Origin: Actinoplanes siamensis
GTDB lineage: Bacteria > Actinomycetota > Actinomycetes > Mycobacteriales > Micromonosporaceae
Direction: 5' to 3'
DNA: 64,000 nucleotides
Assembly (NCBI RefSeq): GCF_016862395.1
Contig: NZ_BOMW01000062.1
Span: 1 to 64,000, forward strand
Both the position numbers and the translations under genes were made by a program. The notes beneath the pieces are model-generated. The model saw only the letters and a list, made by a program, of their open reading frames with translations. It did no database searches and had not been told where the DNA came from. Position 1 is the stretch's first letter. Every line of letters begins with the position of its first letter. Shown here in pieces: positions 1 through 6,705 of the stretch.

Positions 1-28
1 CGGCCGGGCTCCTCACGGAGCCCGGCCG
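1..28. terminator. Perfect 12-bp hairpin, terminator-like
   Basis: Positions 1-12 pair perfectly with 17-28 around a TCAC loop, followed by TTTT at 33-36. It probably ends a gene lying left of the window. Nothing gene-like was seen in the remaining bases up to the start of the first coding region. Confidence 0.6.
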
Positions 29-310
29 CCGGTTTTCCACCCAGCCCAGCCGGCCGCCGTCGGCCGGCCGTCGAAGGTGTCTCACGGCCGTCGGCACGCC
101 TCTGGGGCACCGGCCGGCGTGCCGGGGCCGGCGGTCAGAGGTGTATCGCCGGCGGAATCCGGGCGACTCAGATCACGGCGCTGAAAACGAAATGTTTTGT
201 TGACAGAGCGCTAATCTCAGTTGACGGAGAGCTGATCATTGGCGCGGTTTTCCTCAACCCCGGCACCCCGCGACCGAATGGTCCAGCTGATCACGGAGAG
301 GAGCACCGGG

Positions 311-1900
311 TTGAAAGAGCGCGCGATGGACGCCGAAGCGCTGTCCGCTGTCCTTCTCACGATCGAGGATTGCCGTTCCTGGGACGCCCACGCCCAGCTG
401 GCGCGGACCGTCGAGCTGGAACGGATCGCGCACTCCCTCGGCGACGAGCTGCTCGCCGCGCGGGCCCGGCTCCTGCAGATCAACATGCGGATGCGCTGCG
501 GCGACGTGGCCGCTGCCGCGGAACAGATCTGGCAGGTGCACCAGTGGGCTGTCGAGCACGACGCCCGGCAGCTGCTGGCCCGCACCCACCTGGTCTGGTC
601 CGCGATCCACCTCCACCTCGGCGACGCCGAGCAGGGCCTGGAGCACGCGGTGCTCGCCGTCGAGCTGCTCGACGACGACTCCACCGAGCACATGCACGTC
701 TGGCACCGGACGAAGCTGGCCGACGCGCTCTACTTCGCCGACGACATGGACGCCGCCCGGGTCCGTTACGCGCAGGCCGAGGAGATGGCGCTGCGCCTGG
801 GCTCGCCGGCGCTGCTCTCCCTGCTGAACAACTACGCGTACGTGGAGGCCAGCATCGGCAACCAGGACCGCGCCGAGGAGGTCGCCAACCGGATGCAGCG
901 GCTCTCCGACGAGTGGAACATGCCGCTGGAGCCCGCGTTCATCGACACGATCGGCTCGATCCAGGTCGCCGGTGGGCACTTCGCGGCCGCCGAGGAGACC
1001 ATGCGGCTCTGCCTGGAGCGGCACGCCGAGGGCAGGTGGGACGACGCCAACGACATGGCGCAGTACCTGGTGACCCTGGCCCAGGCGCAGCGTGGGCTGG
1101 GCAAGTACGCCGAGGCCCAGGCCAATCTGGACAAGGCCCGCCAGCAGTGCGTCGAGCGGGACCTCGGCGAATCACTGGTCCGCATGCACCAGGAGCAGGC
1201 CGAGCTCTACGCGGCGCAGGGCGACTTCGCCGCCGCGTTCGCCGCGCACAAGACCTTCTTCGAGTTCTATCACCAACAGCAGTCGCTGCAGCGGGAGGCG
1301 CGGGCGCGCACCCGCCAGGCGATGTTCGAGACCGCCGAGGCGCGGCAGGAGGCGGAGCGGTTCCGCGAGCAGGCCCGGCGCGACCCGTTGACCGGACTGC
1401 ACAACCGGCGGTACGTGGACGAGCGCCTGCCCCACCTGATCGAGACCGACCCGGCGCTCACCGTGGCACTGGTCGACCTGGACCACTTCAAGCAGATCAA
1501 CGACCAGCTCTCGCACGACGTCGGCGACCAGGTCCTGGTACGGGTCGCCCAGGTGCTGTCCCGGGAGGTGACCGCGGCCTGCCCGGACGGCTTCGTGGCC
1601 CGGATGGGCGGCGAGGAGTTCCTGGTGGTGTTCCCCAGCACGCCGGTGCGCCGGGCCGCGGCCCAGCTCGACGGCATCCGGCGGGCCATCCGCAGCCAGC
1701 ACTGGTCGCCTATCACCCACCACCTGCCGGTGACGGTGAGCATCGGCGTGGCCGGGCTCGGTGACGTCGCGAATCCCGCCCAGGCACCTCTACTGTCCAC
1801 GGCGGACAGTCGTCTGTACGCTGCCAAGCACGGCGGACGTGACTGCGTGGTCTCCGGCACGGGCCTCCGTGACCGCATCGAACAGGTTCCGGCCGCCTAG
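311..1900 (+). CDS. TPR-repeat GGDEF diguanylate cyclase
   Basis: Predicted to make cyclic di-GMP from two GTP. The first ~340 residues are alpha-helical TPR-like repeats (a protein-protein sensor module with no membrane segment), a short coiled linker follows, and the GGDEF domain fills the C-terminus. The signature is GGEEF at residues 433-437, an active form, and DLDHFKQIND is the usual upstream motif. The RxxD product-inhibition site expected just before the signature is absent. The TTG start at 311 is chosen because GGAGAGGAG lies 7 bases upstream; an in-frame ATG at 278 and a TTG at 239 have no such site. Soluble, cytoplasmic; the input signal is unknown. Confidence 0.85.
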   Translation: MKERAMDAEALSAVLLTIEDCRSWDAHAQLARTVELERIAHSLGDELLAARARLLQINMRMRCGDVAAAAEQIWQVHQWAVEHDARQLLARTHLVWSAIHLHLGDAEQGLEHAVLAVELLDDDSTEHMHVWHRTKLADALYFADDMDAARVRYAQAEEMALRLGSPALLSLLNNYAYVEASIGNQDRAEEVANRMQRLSDEWNMPLEPAFIDTIGSIQVAGGHFAAAEETMRLCLERHAEGRWDDANDMAQYLVTLAQAQRGLGKYAEAQANLDKARQQCVERDLGESLVRMHQEQAELYAAQGDFAAAFAAHKTFFEFYHQQQSLQREARARTRQAMFETAEARQEAERFREQARRDPLTGLHNRRYVDERLPHLIETDPALTVALVDLDHFKQINDQLSHDVGDQVLVRVAQVLSREVTAACPDGFVARMGGEEFLVVFPSTPVRRAAAQLDGIRRAIRSQHWSPITHHLPVTVSIGVAGLGDVANPAQAPLLSTADSRLYAAKHGGRDCVVSGTGLRDRIEQVPAA

Positions 1901-2017
1901 GAAGTCCGCGCCACCGGCGTGACCACCTTCGGATTGCGGGGGTGATATCGGTCAATTGTTGGCGCTAGGCTGGACCGGCTGTCGACGATCGACGGTCGGG
2001 TGCGCGAGGAGGCGATC

Positions 2018-2845
2018 GTGGAGCAGAGCAGTGGCAACTCCGCACAGCACGAGATCGCGCCGCCCGGGGTCAACCCGAATGTTCCGCACTCCGCCCGCAT
2101 CTACGACTATTGGCTCGGCGGCAAGGACAACTTCGCAGTGGACCGCGCGGTCGGCGAGGCGATGATCCAGGCCATCCCCGGCATGCGGCACATGGCCGGC
2201 GAGAACCGCAAGTTCGTCCACCGCGCCGCCCGCGACCTGGTCGCCAAGGAGGGCATCCGCCAGTTCCTGGACGTCGGGACGGGCATCCCCACCTCGCCGA
2301 ACCTGCACGAGATCGCGCAGAGGATCGCCCCCGAGACCCGGGTGGTCTACGTCGACAACGACCCGATCGTCCTGGTCCACGCCCGCGCGCTGATGCTCAG
2401 CCACCCCGACGGCCGCAGTGAGTACATCAGCGCCGACATCCGCGACCCGCGCTCGATCCTGGAAAATCCGGTGCTCACCGACACCCTCGACCTGACGGAG
2501 CCGGTCGGGCTCACTCTCATCGCCATCCTGATGCTCCTGGCGGACGCCGACGACCCGTGGACCACTGTCGCGGAGCTGCGCGACGCCATGCCGTCCGGCA
2601 GCTGCCTGGCGATCACCCATCCCACCGCCGACTTCAACCCGGAGGCGGTCCAGCAGGCGGTCGCCGCGGCCACCGGCGCCGGGATGACGCTGGTCGCCCG
2701 CACACGGGAGGCGGTGGCCCGCTTCTTCGGTGACTGGGAGCTGCTGGAGCCGGGCCTGGTTCCGGTGTCCGCCTGGCGCCCGGACACCGAGGTGGAGAAT
2801 CCGGAAGCGGCCTACTACTGGTCCGGAGTCGCCCGCAAGCCCTGA
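2018..2845 (+). CDS. SAM-dependent methyltransferase, DUF574 family
   Basis: 275 residues matching the actinomycete DUF574/Methyltransf_19 family. The N-terminal motif NVPHSARIYDYWLGGKDNF is diagnostic, and FLDVGTGIPTSPNLHE is the SAM-binding glycine loop, followed by VVYVDNDPIV, the acidic residue that contacts the ribose. The family is a Rossmann-fold methyltransferase whose substrate is unknown; streptomycetes carry many paralogues. GTG 2018 is preferred over GTG 2000 because GAGGAGG ends about 5 bases before it. It stands alone. Degenerate copies of its last codons follow the stop (see the repeat entry). Confidence 0.85.
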   Translation: MEQSSGNSAQHEIAPPGVNPNVPHSARIYDYWLGGKDNFAVDRAVGEAMIQAIPGMRHMAGENRKFVHRAARDLVAKEGIRQFLDVGTGIPTSPNLHEIAQRIAPETRVVYVDNDPIVLVHARALMLSHPDGRSEYISADIRDPRSILENPVLTDTLDLTEPVGLTLIAILMLLADADDPWTTVAELRDAMPSGSCLAITHPTADFNPEAVQQAVAAATGAGMTLVARTREAVARFFGDWELLEPGLVPVSAWRPDTEVENPEAAYYWSGVARKP

Positions 2846-2955
2846 TATTCCGCCCGTCCTTCCGCCGCCCGCAAGCCCCGGTCCCCTCTTGGAGCCGCCC
2901 GCAAGCCCCGATCCCGTCCCGGAGCCGCCCGCAAGCCCTGACCCCGTCCCGGTTC
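2824..2955. repeat. Degenerate direct repeats derived from the 3' end of the methyltransferase gene
   Basis: The sequence GCCCGCAAGCCC, which encodes the last residues of the upstream methyltransferase, recurs three more times within ~100 bases after the stop codon, spaced about 30-34 bases and each followed by TCCCGTCC-like sequence. This looks like tandem duplication of the gene's 3' end rather than coding sequence. Confidence 0.6.
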
Positions 2956-3046
2956 GCGCGTTCGCGATCTGACCCGACGGGCTCTCGGATCACCTCCAAT
3001 CGTGCGCACTCAGGTCTCTTCCACGCATAACACCTGAGGTGCACCC

Positions 3047-3083
3047 GGATCGGCCCCGCCCACTGCCCGGGCGGGGCCGATCC
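3047..3083 (+). terminator. 15-bp perfect hairpin
   Basis: Bases 3047-3061 pair perfectly with 3069-3083 around a 7-base loop, followed by a short pyrimidine stretch (CCTTTCC). It lies 200 bp downstream of the methyltransferase gene and can act as its terminator. Confidence 0.6.
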
Positions 3084-3090
3084 CTTTCCG

Positions 3091-3170
3091 GCGCGGCGTG
3101 AAAGGTGCGGCGTGAAAGGTGCGGCGTAAAAGGTGCGGCCTGAAGGGTGCGGCGTAAAAGGTGCGGCGTC
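3091..3170. repeat. 14-bp tandem repeat, about 5.7 copies
   Basis: The unit GTGCGGCGTGAAAG repeats head to tail with one or two changes per copy (3091, 3105, 3119, 3133, 3147, 3161). The 14-base period is not a multiple of three, which argues against a coding repeat. Confidence 0.75.
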
Positions 3171-3462
3171 AGCCCGACGAACAGTCACAGCTCGACGAGA
3201 TGAGCCGGCAACGCATGGGCGGACTGGGTGGACGGCGCGCGCGTCGGGCCGGCGACCGTGCGTGGCGTTGTCCGGAAAGGACGGCGGCGAAGAGCCTCGA
3301 CGATCAGCGGTGAGCCGCGCCGCCGGTCGTGACCGGCCGGCGGCGGGCCTGTTCACTCACACACACCGCTCGGAGAACCCCACTCCGACGGCCGATTTCG
3401 CCCATTCAAGGATGGACCGGATGGGTGGCCCAGCACGGGGAACCAGGCCACCCACCCGGAGA

Positions 3463-3771
3463 TCAGACGGGTGTGTCGCGCAACACCCGAAGTCGTGGCC
3501 GTTTGCAGGCCGGCGGGACCGGCACGCGGCCGGCGCGGATCAGCACCTCGCGGACGATGCCCTCACGGCCGTCCGGGTCGACCACGATGCCGCGCACGCC
3601 GAGCCACGTCTCGCCCTCGTGCGGGATCGGCTTGTGCCAGTCGACCCGGACCACGCGCAGCCGGATCGTGCCGACCCCGTAGCAGTAGTCCGACTCGGCG
3701 AACTCGTACACCGGCCAGCGGGGCCGGGACGGCCGCAACCGGTCGTCACGGACTCGCGGTGCCGAAGCCAT
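3463..3771 (-). CDS. Small unknown protein, paralogue-like to the gene at 34899-35231
   Basis: 102 residues, not recognised. The middle (YEFAESDYCYGVGTIRLRVVRVDW, shortened here to its core GTIRLRVVRVDW) reads like a small beta-rich domain: alternating hydrophobic strands, a Trp, then GVRGIVVDPDGRE and REVLIRAGRV. The same order (LRVIRV, then a W with a following G, then DGEAVERR and FVQLAGLR) is seen in the protein at 34899-35231, so the two are probably related. ATG 3771 is the best start although its ribosome site is weak. It follows the gene ending at 3830 by 58 bp on the same strand. Confidence 0.5.
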   Translation of the reverse strand: MASAPRVRDDRLRPSRPRWPVYEFAESDYCYGVGTIRLRVVRVDWHKPIPHEGETWLGVRGIVVDPDGREGIVREVLIRAGRVPVPPACKRPRLRVLRDTPV

Positions 3772-3829
3772 CCACCGGGAACGGGCGTGCGGCTGGCCCA
3801 CAGGGCCGTGCCCGTGACAACGAACGAGT

Positions 3830-4180
3830 TCAGTCGCGCGCGTCGGACTCACCCTCCTCTGCCGGCGGCTCGGCGACGATGACGCCGCCAGGCCGACTCA
3901 GTGCGTAACGAACACCGCCGAACCGGTGACTGACCGCGCTGGCCCGGCTGGAGGCGGCGACCACGTCGTCCGTGATCACCGCTACCCGGTGGACCGGCGA
4001 CGGATTGCCCCGGCGCGTGCCGGTTTCGGGCGCGCCGGGGTTACCCGGATCAGGATGTTCCGGACCGATGTTGGGAATCGACACACTCGTCACCTCTCGC
4101 TCGGACGCCCCCGCCAGGGAGCCTTGCGCCGAGGCCGCAGACTGTCGCTCCGCGACCGACCCGTCACCCAAAGAGTTCAC
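3830..4180 (-). CDS. Hypothetical protein
   Basis: 116 residues, not recognised. The N-terminal half is Ser/Pro/Gly-rich and probably disordered; the C-terminal half (VAVITDDVVAASSRAS, then GGVRYALSRPGGVIVAEP) looks more ordered and ends in an acidic tail. The GTG start at 4180 has a convincing AAGGGGG site 10 bases upstream, which is the main reason to call it. It is divergent from the DUF397 gene at 4344, sharing the intergenic region that holds the conserved element at 4216-4266, and may be co-transcribed with the gene at 3463-3771. Confidence 0.55.
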   Translation of the reverse strand: MNSLGDGSVAERQSAASAQGSLAGASEREVTSVSIPNIGPEHPDPGNPGAPETGTRRGNPSPVHRVAVITDDVVAASSRASAVSHRFGGVRYALSRPGGVIVAEPPAEEGESDARD

Positions 4181-4215
4181 TCTGTGTGATCCCCCTTGGA
4201 TCCACTCACGTGCGT

Positions 4216-4266
4216 TATCATGCTCAGAATCCCGTGACTACGCAAGGCCAGATGCACGTGCATTTG
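4216..4266 (+). promoter_or_regulatory. Conserved upstream element, copy 1 (facing DUF397)
   Basis: Contains TATCATGCTC (4216-4225), then CGCAAGGCC, then TGCACGTGCATTTG (4253-4266), which includes the palindrome TGCACGTGCA. The same blocks in the same order and with the same 37-base offset occur on the minus strand at 5991-5941 in front of the XRE gene. It is probably a shared promoter or operator. Confidence 0.65.
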
Positions 4267-4343
4267 CATCACCGCCATAAATAGCCATGTGGACACCACA
4301 TCCCGGGTCGATCGGCGATCCGGGCGAACCAAGGGAGCTTGGA

Positions 4344-4580
4344 ATGACCTACGTGGTCAACGGCATGCCTGCCGGTCAGCTGCAGGGCGTGACCTGGCAG
4401 AAGAGCCGTCGCAGCAACCCGAGTGGCAACTGTGTGGAGTGCGCCGTCCTGCCCGGCGGCGACGTCGCCGTGCGCAACTCCCGCGACCCGGAAGGTGCCG
4501 CGCTGATCTACACCCGGGCCGAGATCGAGGCGTTCCTCGGCGGCGTCCGGGACGGGGACTTCGACAACCTGCTGGCCTGA
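4344..4580 (+). CDS. DUF397 protein, partner of XRE regulator
   Basis: 78 residues with the DUF397 layout: W-KSRRSNPSGNCVECAVLP, then VAVRNSRDPEGAALIYTRAEIEAFLGGVRDGDFD. In actinomycetes these small acidic proteins sit beside XRE-DUF5753 regulators (WhiJ-type loci in Streptomyces) and are thought to modulate them. ATG 4344 has AGGGAG 6 bases upstream. Unusually for such pairs, the XRE partner at 4936-5826 is convergent rather than in the same operon, yet both promoters carry the same element. Confidence 0.85.
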   Translation: MTYVVNGMPAGQLQGVTWQKSRRSNPSGNCVECAVLPGGDVAVRNSRDPEGAALIYTRAEIEAFLGGVRDGDFDNLLA

Positions 4581-4625
4581 GCGCCAGGCGCACCGCGGGC
4601 CGGGAAGCCGGCGGTGCAGACATCG

Positions 4626-4655
4626 GTCCGGCCGGACTGCAGTGCCCGGCCGGAC
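4626..4655. repeat. 10-bp perfect inverted repeat
   Basis: Bases 4626-4635 (GTCCGGCCGG) pair with 4646-4655 around a 10-base spacer that is itself partly palindromic (ACTGCAGT). It lies between the DUF397 stop and the T-tailed terminator, and may form part of the same transcript end. Confidence 0.5.
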
Positions 4656-4670
4656 CATGACCACATCCGC

Positions 4671-4694
4671 GGGCGGCCCTGTGGCCGCCCTTTT
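4671..4694 (+). terminator. Rho-independent terminator of DUF397
   Basis: GGGCGGCC (4671-4678) pairs perfectly with GGCCGCCC (4683-4690) around a 4-base loop and is directly followed by TTTT (4691-4694). Confidence 0.8.
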
Positions 4695-4699
4695 CCATG

Positions 4700-4935
4700 C
4701 CGTGCCGGATGTGGCGCGAAGACCCGCCCCGCCAGTTCGCCATGCCCGGCCCGGACGAGGCGTGAAGACCCTCCCCGCCACTCTGCCGGGATGAGGCGCG
4801 AAGGCCCGCCTGTGCCGCTCCTCCACGTCCCGGCGAGATGACGCGCGTGGAGCCGGCCCCAGGACAGTTCCACGCGCCAGGAACCAACGTTCACGACCAC
4901 GCCGAGCGGCCCGCGCGGCTTCCCGCACGCCGCAC
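4700..4935. repeat. Gene-free spacer with three degenerate repeats
   Basis: Between the terminator and the XRE stop codon a unit like GGATGAGGCGCGAAGACCCGCC occurs three to four times (around 4707, 4752, 4790 and a weaker copy near 4834) with several mismatches each. No gene was seen. Confidence 0.4.
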
Positions 4936-5826
4936 TCAGATCGGGCGGCCCACCTCGTTCAGGAGCTTGCCCAGGATCTCCGGCGTGTGGTTCGGCGGCT
5001 CCGCGTCGATGCAGACGCGCTCCATGGCCATCGCGTACTGATCCACGTCCTCGCGCTTGTCGAGGTAGATCGCGCTGGTGAGCTGCTCCACGTAGACCAC
5101 GTCGGGCAGCTCGGGCTCGGGGAACCGCAGGATCGCGAACGGGCCGCCGGCCGCCGCGTGGCCGCCCGCGGTGAACGGGATGATCTGCAGCCGCACGCTG
5201 GGCAGCTTGGAGGCCTCGATGAGGGCCTCGATCTGGGCGCGCATCACGTCCACCCCGCCGATCGGCCGCCGCAGCACCGCCTCGTCGATCACCGCCCAGA
5301 GCTGTGGGCCACCCGGACGGGTGAGAATCGCCTGCCGCTGGCGGCGCACCTCGACCCGCCTGTTGATCTCCTCGGCGCTCGCGCCGGCGTGTCCGAGCAT
5401 GATCACTGCCCGCGCGTACTCCGGCGTCTGCAGCAGGCCCGGGACGAACTGGATCTCATAGGTACGAATGAGGGTGGCGGCCGCCTCGAGCCCCAGATAG
5501 GCCTGGAACCAGGACGGCAGAACGTCGTTCAGCTGCTGCCACCAGCCGGGGCTGTTCGCCTGGCGGGCCAGGCTCAGCAGCTGCTCCCGCTCGTCCTTGT
5601 CGATCACGCCATACATGGTCAACAGGTCCGCGACGTCGCGTTCCTTGAAGCTGACCCGGCCCAGCTCCATCCGGCTGATCTTGGATCCGGAGGCGCGGAT
5701 CTCGTAGCCCGCCGCCTCGCGCGTGATCCCTTTCGACTCCCGCAGCTTCCGGAGCTGGGAGCCGAGCAGAATGCGGAGCACGGTCGGGCCGCCGCCCGGC
5801 GCCTCCTCCTGCGTACCCGCGCTCAC
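4936..5826 (-). CDS. XRE-family regulator with DUF5753 domain
   Basis: 296 residues. The N-terminus holds a Cro/C1-type helix-turn-helix (LRKLRESKGITREAAGYEI, then SKISRMELGRVSF). The rest is the DUF5753 domain (WFQAYLGLEAAA, FVPGLLQTPEYARA, RRQRQAILTR, LQIIPF) found in WhiJ-like actinomycete regulators. GTG 5826 is preferred to ATG 5871 because GAGGAG lies 4 bases before it and the family normally starts close to the GGGPTVLR segment. Its promoter region carries the element shared with the convergent DUF397 gene, so co-regulation, perhaps by this protein, is likely. Confidence 0.88.
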   Translation of the reverse strand: MSAGTQEEAPGGGPTVLRILLGSQLRKLRESKGITREAAGYEIRASGSKISRMELGRVSFKERDVADLLTMYGVIDKDEREQLLSLARQANSPGWWQQLNDVLPSWFQAYLGLEAAATLIRTYEIQFVPGLLQTPEYARAVIMLGHAGASAEEINRRVEVRRQRQAILTRPGGPQLWAVIDEAVLRRPIGGVDVMRAQIEALIEASKLPSVRLQIIPFTAGGHAAAGGPFAILRFPEPELPDVVYVEQLTSAIYLDKREDVDQYAMAMERVCIDAEPPNHTPEILGKLLNEVGRPI

Positions 5827-5940
5827 CTGACTCCTCGTCGCCGCCTCGTGACTGCCGGAACGCAGTCGCATGCATCCTAGAGCGGAGATCGTCTACTACG
5901 AAACCGCGTCAAGCGTAGACCCGCTGTCGCCGTGCGCGCT

Positions 5941-5991
5941 CAAATGCACGTGCAGACGGCCTTGCGGACGCACTTGATGACGAGCATGATA
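5941..5991 (-). promoter_or_regulatory. Conserved upstream element, copy 2 (facing XRE gene)
   Basis: On the minus strand, TATCATGCTC starts at 5991 and TGCACGTGCATTTG starts at 5954. The two are 37 bases apart, exactly as in copy 1, with ATC, GTG and CGCAAGGCC also conserved between them. It lies 115 bp upstream of the XRE start. Confidence 0.65.
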
Positions 5992-6115
5992 GCTGACAGA
6001 CACGTACCGACTGCTAACGCAGCGTGCCGAAATCTTCGGCTGCTCGGCCGATGCGCGCAGTCGGCGGTGCCTGCTGGCCCCCTGACGCCGCCTCGAGAGC
6101 TTTGGAGGCACCGTG

Positions 6116-6418
6116 ATGTCGAACTGGTTGACATCCACGCCGACGGTCACCCCGCCCCAGCGGGACCCGGCGGATGTGGCTCCGTCCGAGAGCTACCGCC
6201 CGGCCGACCCGGTCTGGGTCTACCGCGACGGCTGGCGAGCCGGCGTGATCGAGGCCGCCTCCCCCCGGGCCGTCACGGTGACCTACAAACCCGGCACCCA
6301 CCGCGGCACCGGCGTCGACACGTTCACCGCCCCTTATGTGACGTCGCGTGACGACGACGACCCCACTCTCGACAACCGCGGTCTGCGCCTGGTCCGCCGG
6401 AAGCCGCTGGCGTCATGA
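6116..6418 (+). CDS. Small hypothetical protein
   Basis: 100 residues, not recognised. After a Pro/Thr-rich N-terminus it has a compact SH3-like pattern (DPVWVYRDGWRAGVIEAAS, then VTVTYKPG and TFTAPYV) and a basic tail. ATG 6116 (or GTG 6113) follows GGAGG at 6104-6108. Its last bases overlap the start of the next gene as ATGA, so the two are translationally coupled. Confidence 0.65.
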   Translation: MSNWLTSTPTVTPPQRDPADVAPSESYRPADPVWVYRDGWRAGVIEAASPRAVTVTYKPGTHRGTGVDTFTAPYVTSRDDDDPTLDNRGLRLVRRKPLAS

Positions 6419-6597
6419 CCGGAGCCGTGACGGTGGCCGCGATCGTCGGCCTGCTGAGCCTCTTCTCCGGCGTGGCCCTGGGGTGGTACCTGCGCCGCAC
6501 CAACGACTGGTGCCCCACCTGCGGCGAGCAGCTCACCTGCGGCGACTGCAAGATGAGCATGCACTGGCCGGAGCAGGCCGCCGCCGGTCACCGTTAG
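6415..6597 (+). CDS. Small membrane protein with zinc-ribbon-like cysteines
   Basis: 60 residues. One N-terminal transmembrane helix (VTVAAIVGLLSLFSGVALGW) is followed by a short soluble tail with CPTC and CGDC pairs, a likely zinc knuckle. The start overlaps the previous stop by four bases. Function unknown. Confidence 0.65.
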   Translation: MTGAVTVAAIVGLLSLFSGVALGWYLRRTNDWCPTCGEQLTCGDCKMSMHWPEQAAAGHR

Positions 6598-6705
6598 AGC
6601 ATCTTCTGGTACGGCGCGAGCCAGGCCCGCCCCGTGCAGGTCTCGCGCGACGCGGCCGTCGGTTCAAGCCGCGGAGCGCCTCGAGGCCGCTTCCGCACAT
6701 TCGCG

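Larger units (their letters stand above)
2846..3462. other. 617-bp gene-free interval with repeats and a hairpin
   Basis: No coding region with a credible ribosome site or actinomycete-like codon bias was found. The interval holds the gene-3'-end repeats (to ~2955), a strong hairpin at 3047-3083 and a six-copy 14-bp tandem repeat at 3091-3170. Confidence 0.6.
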
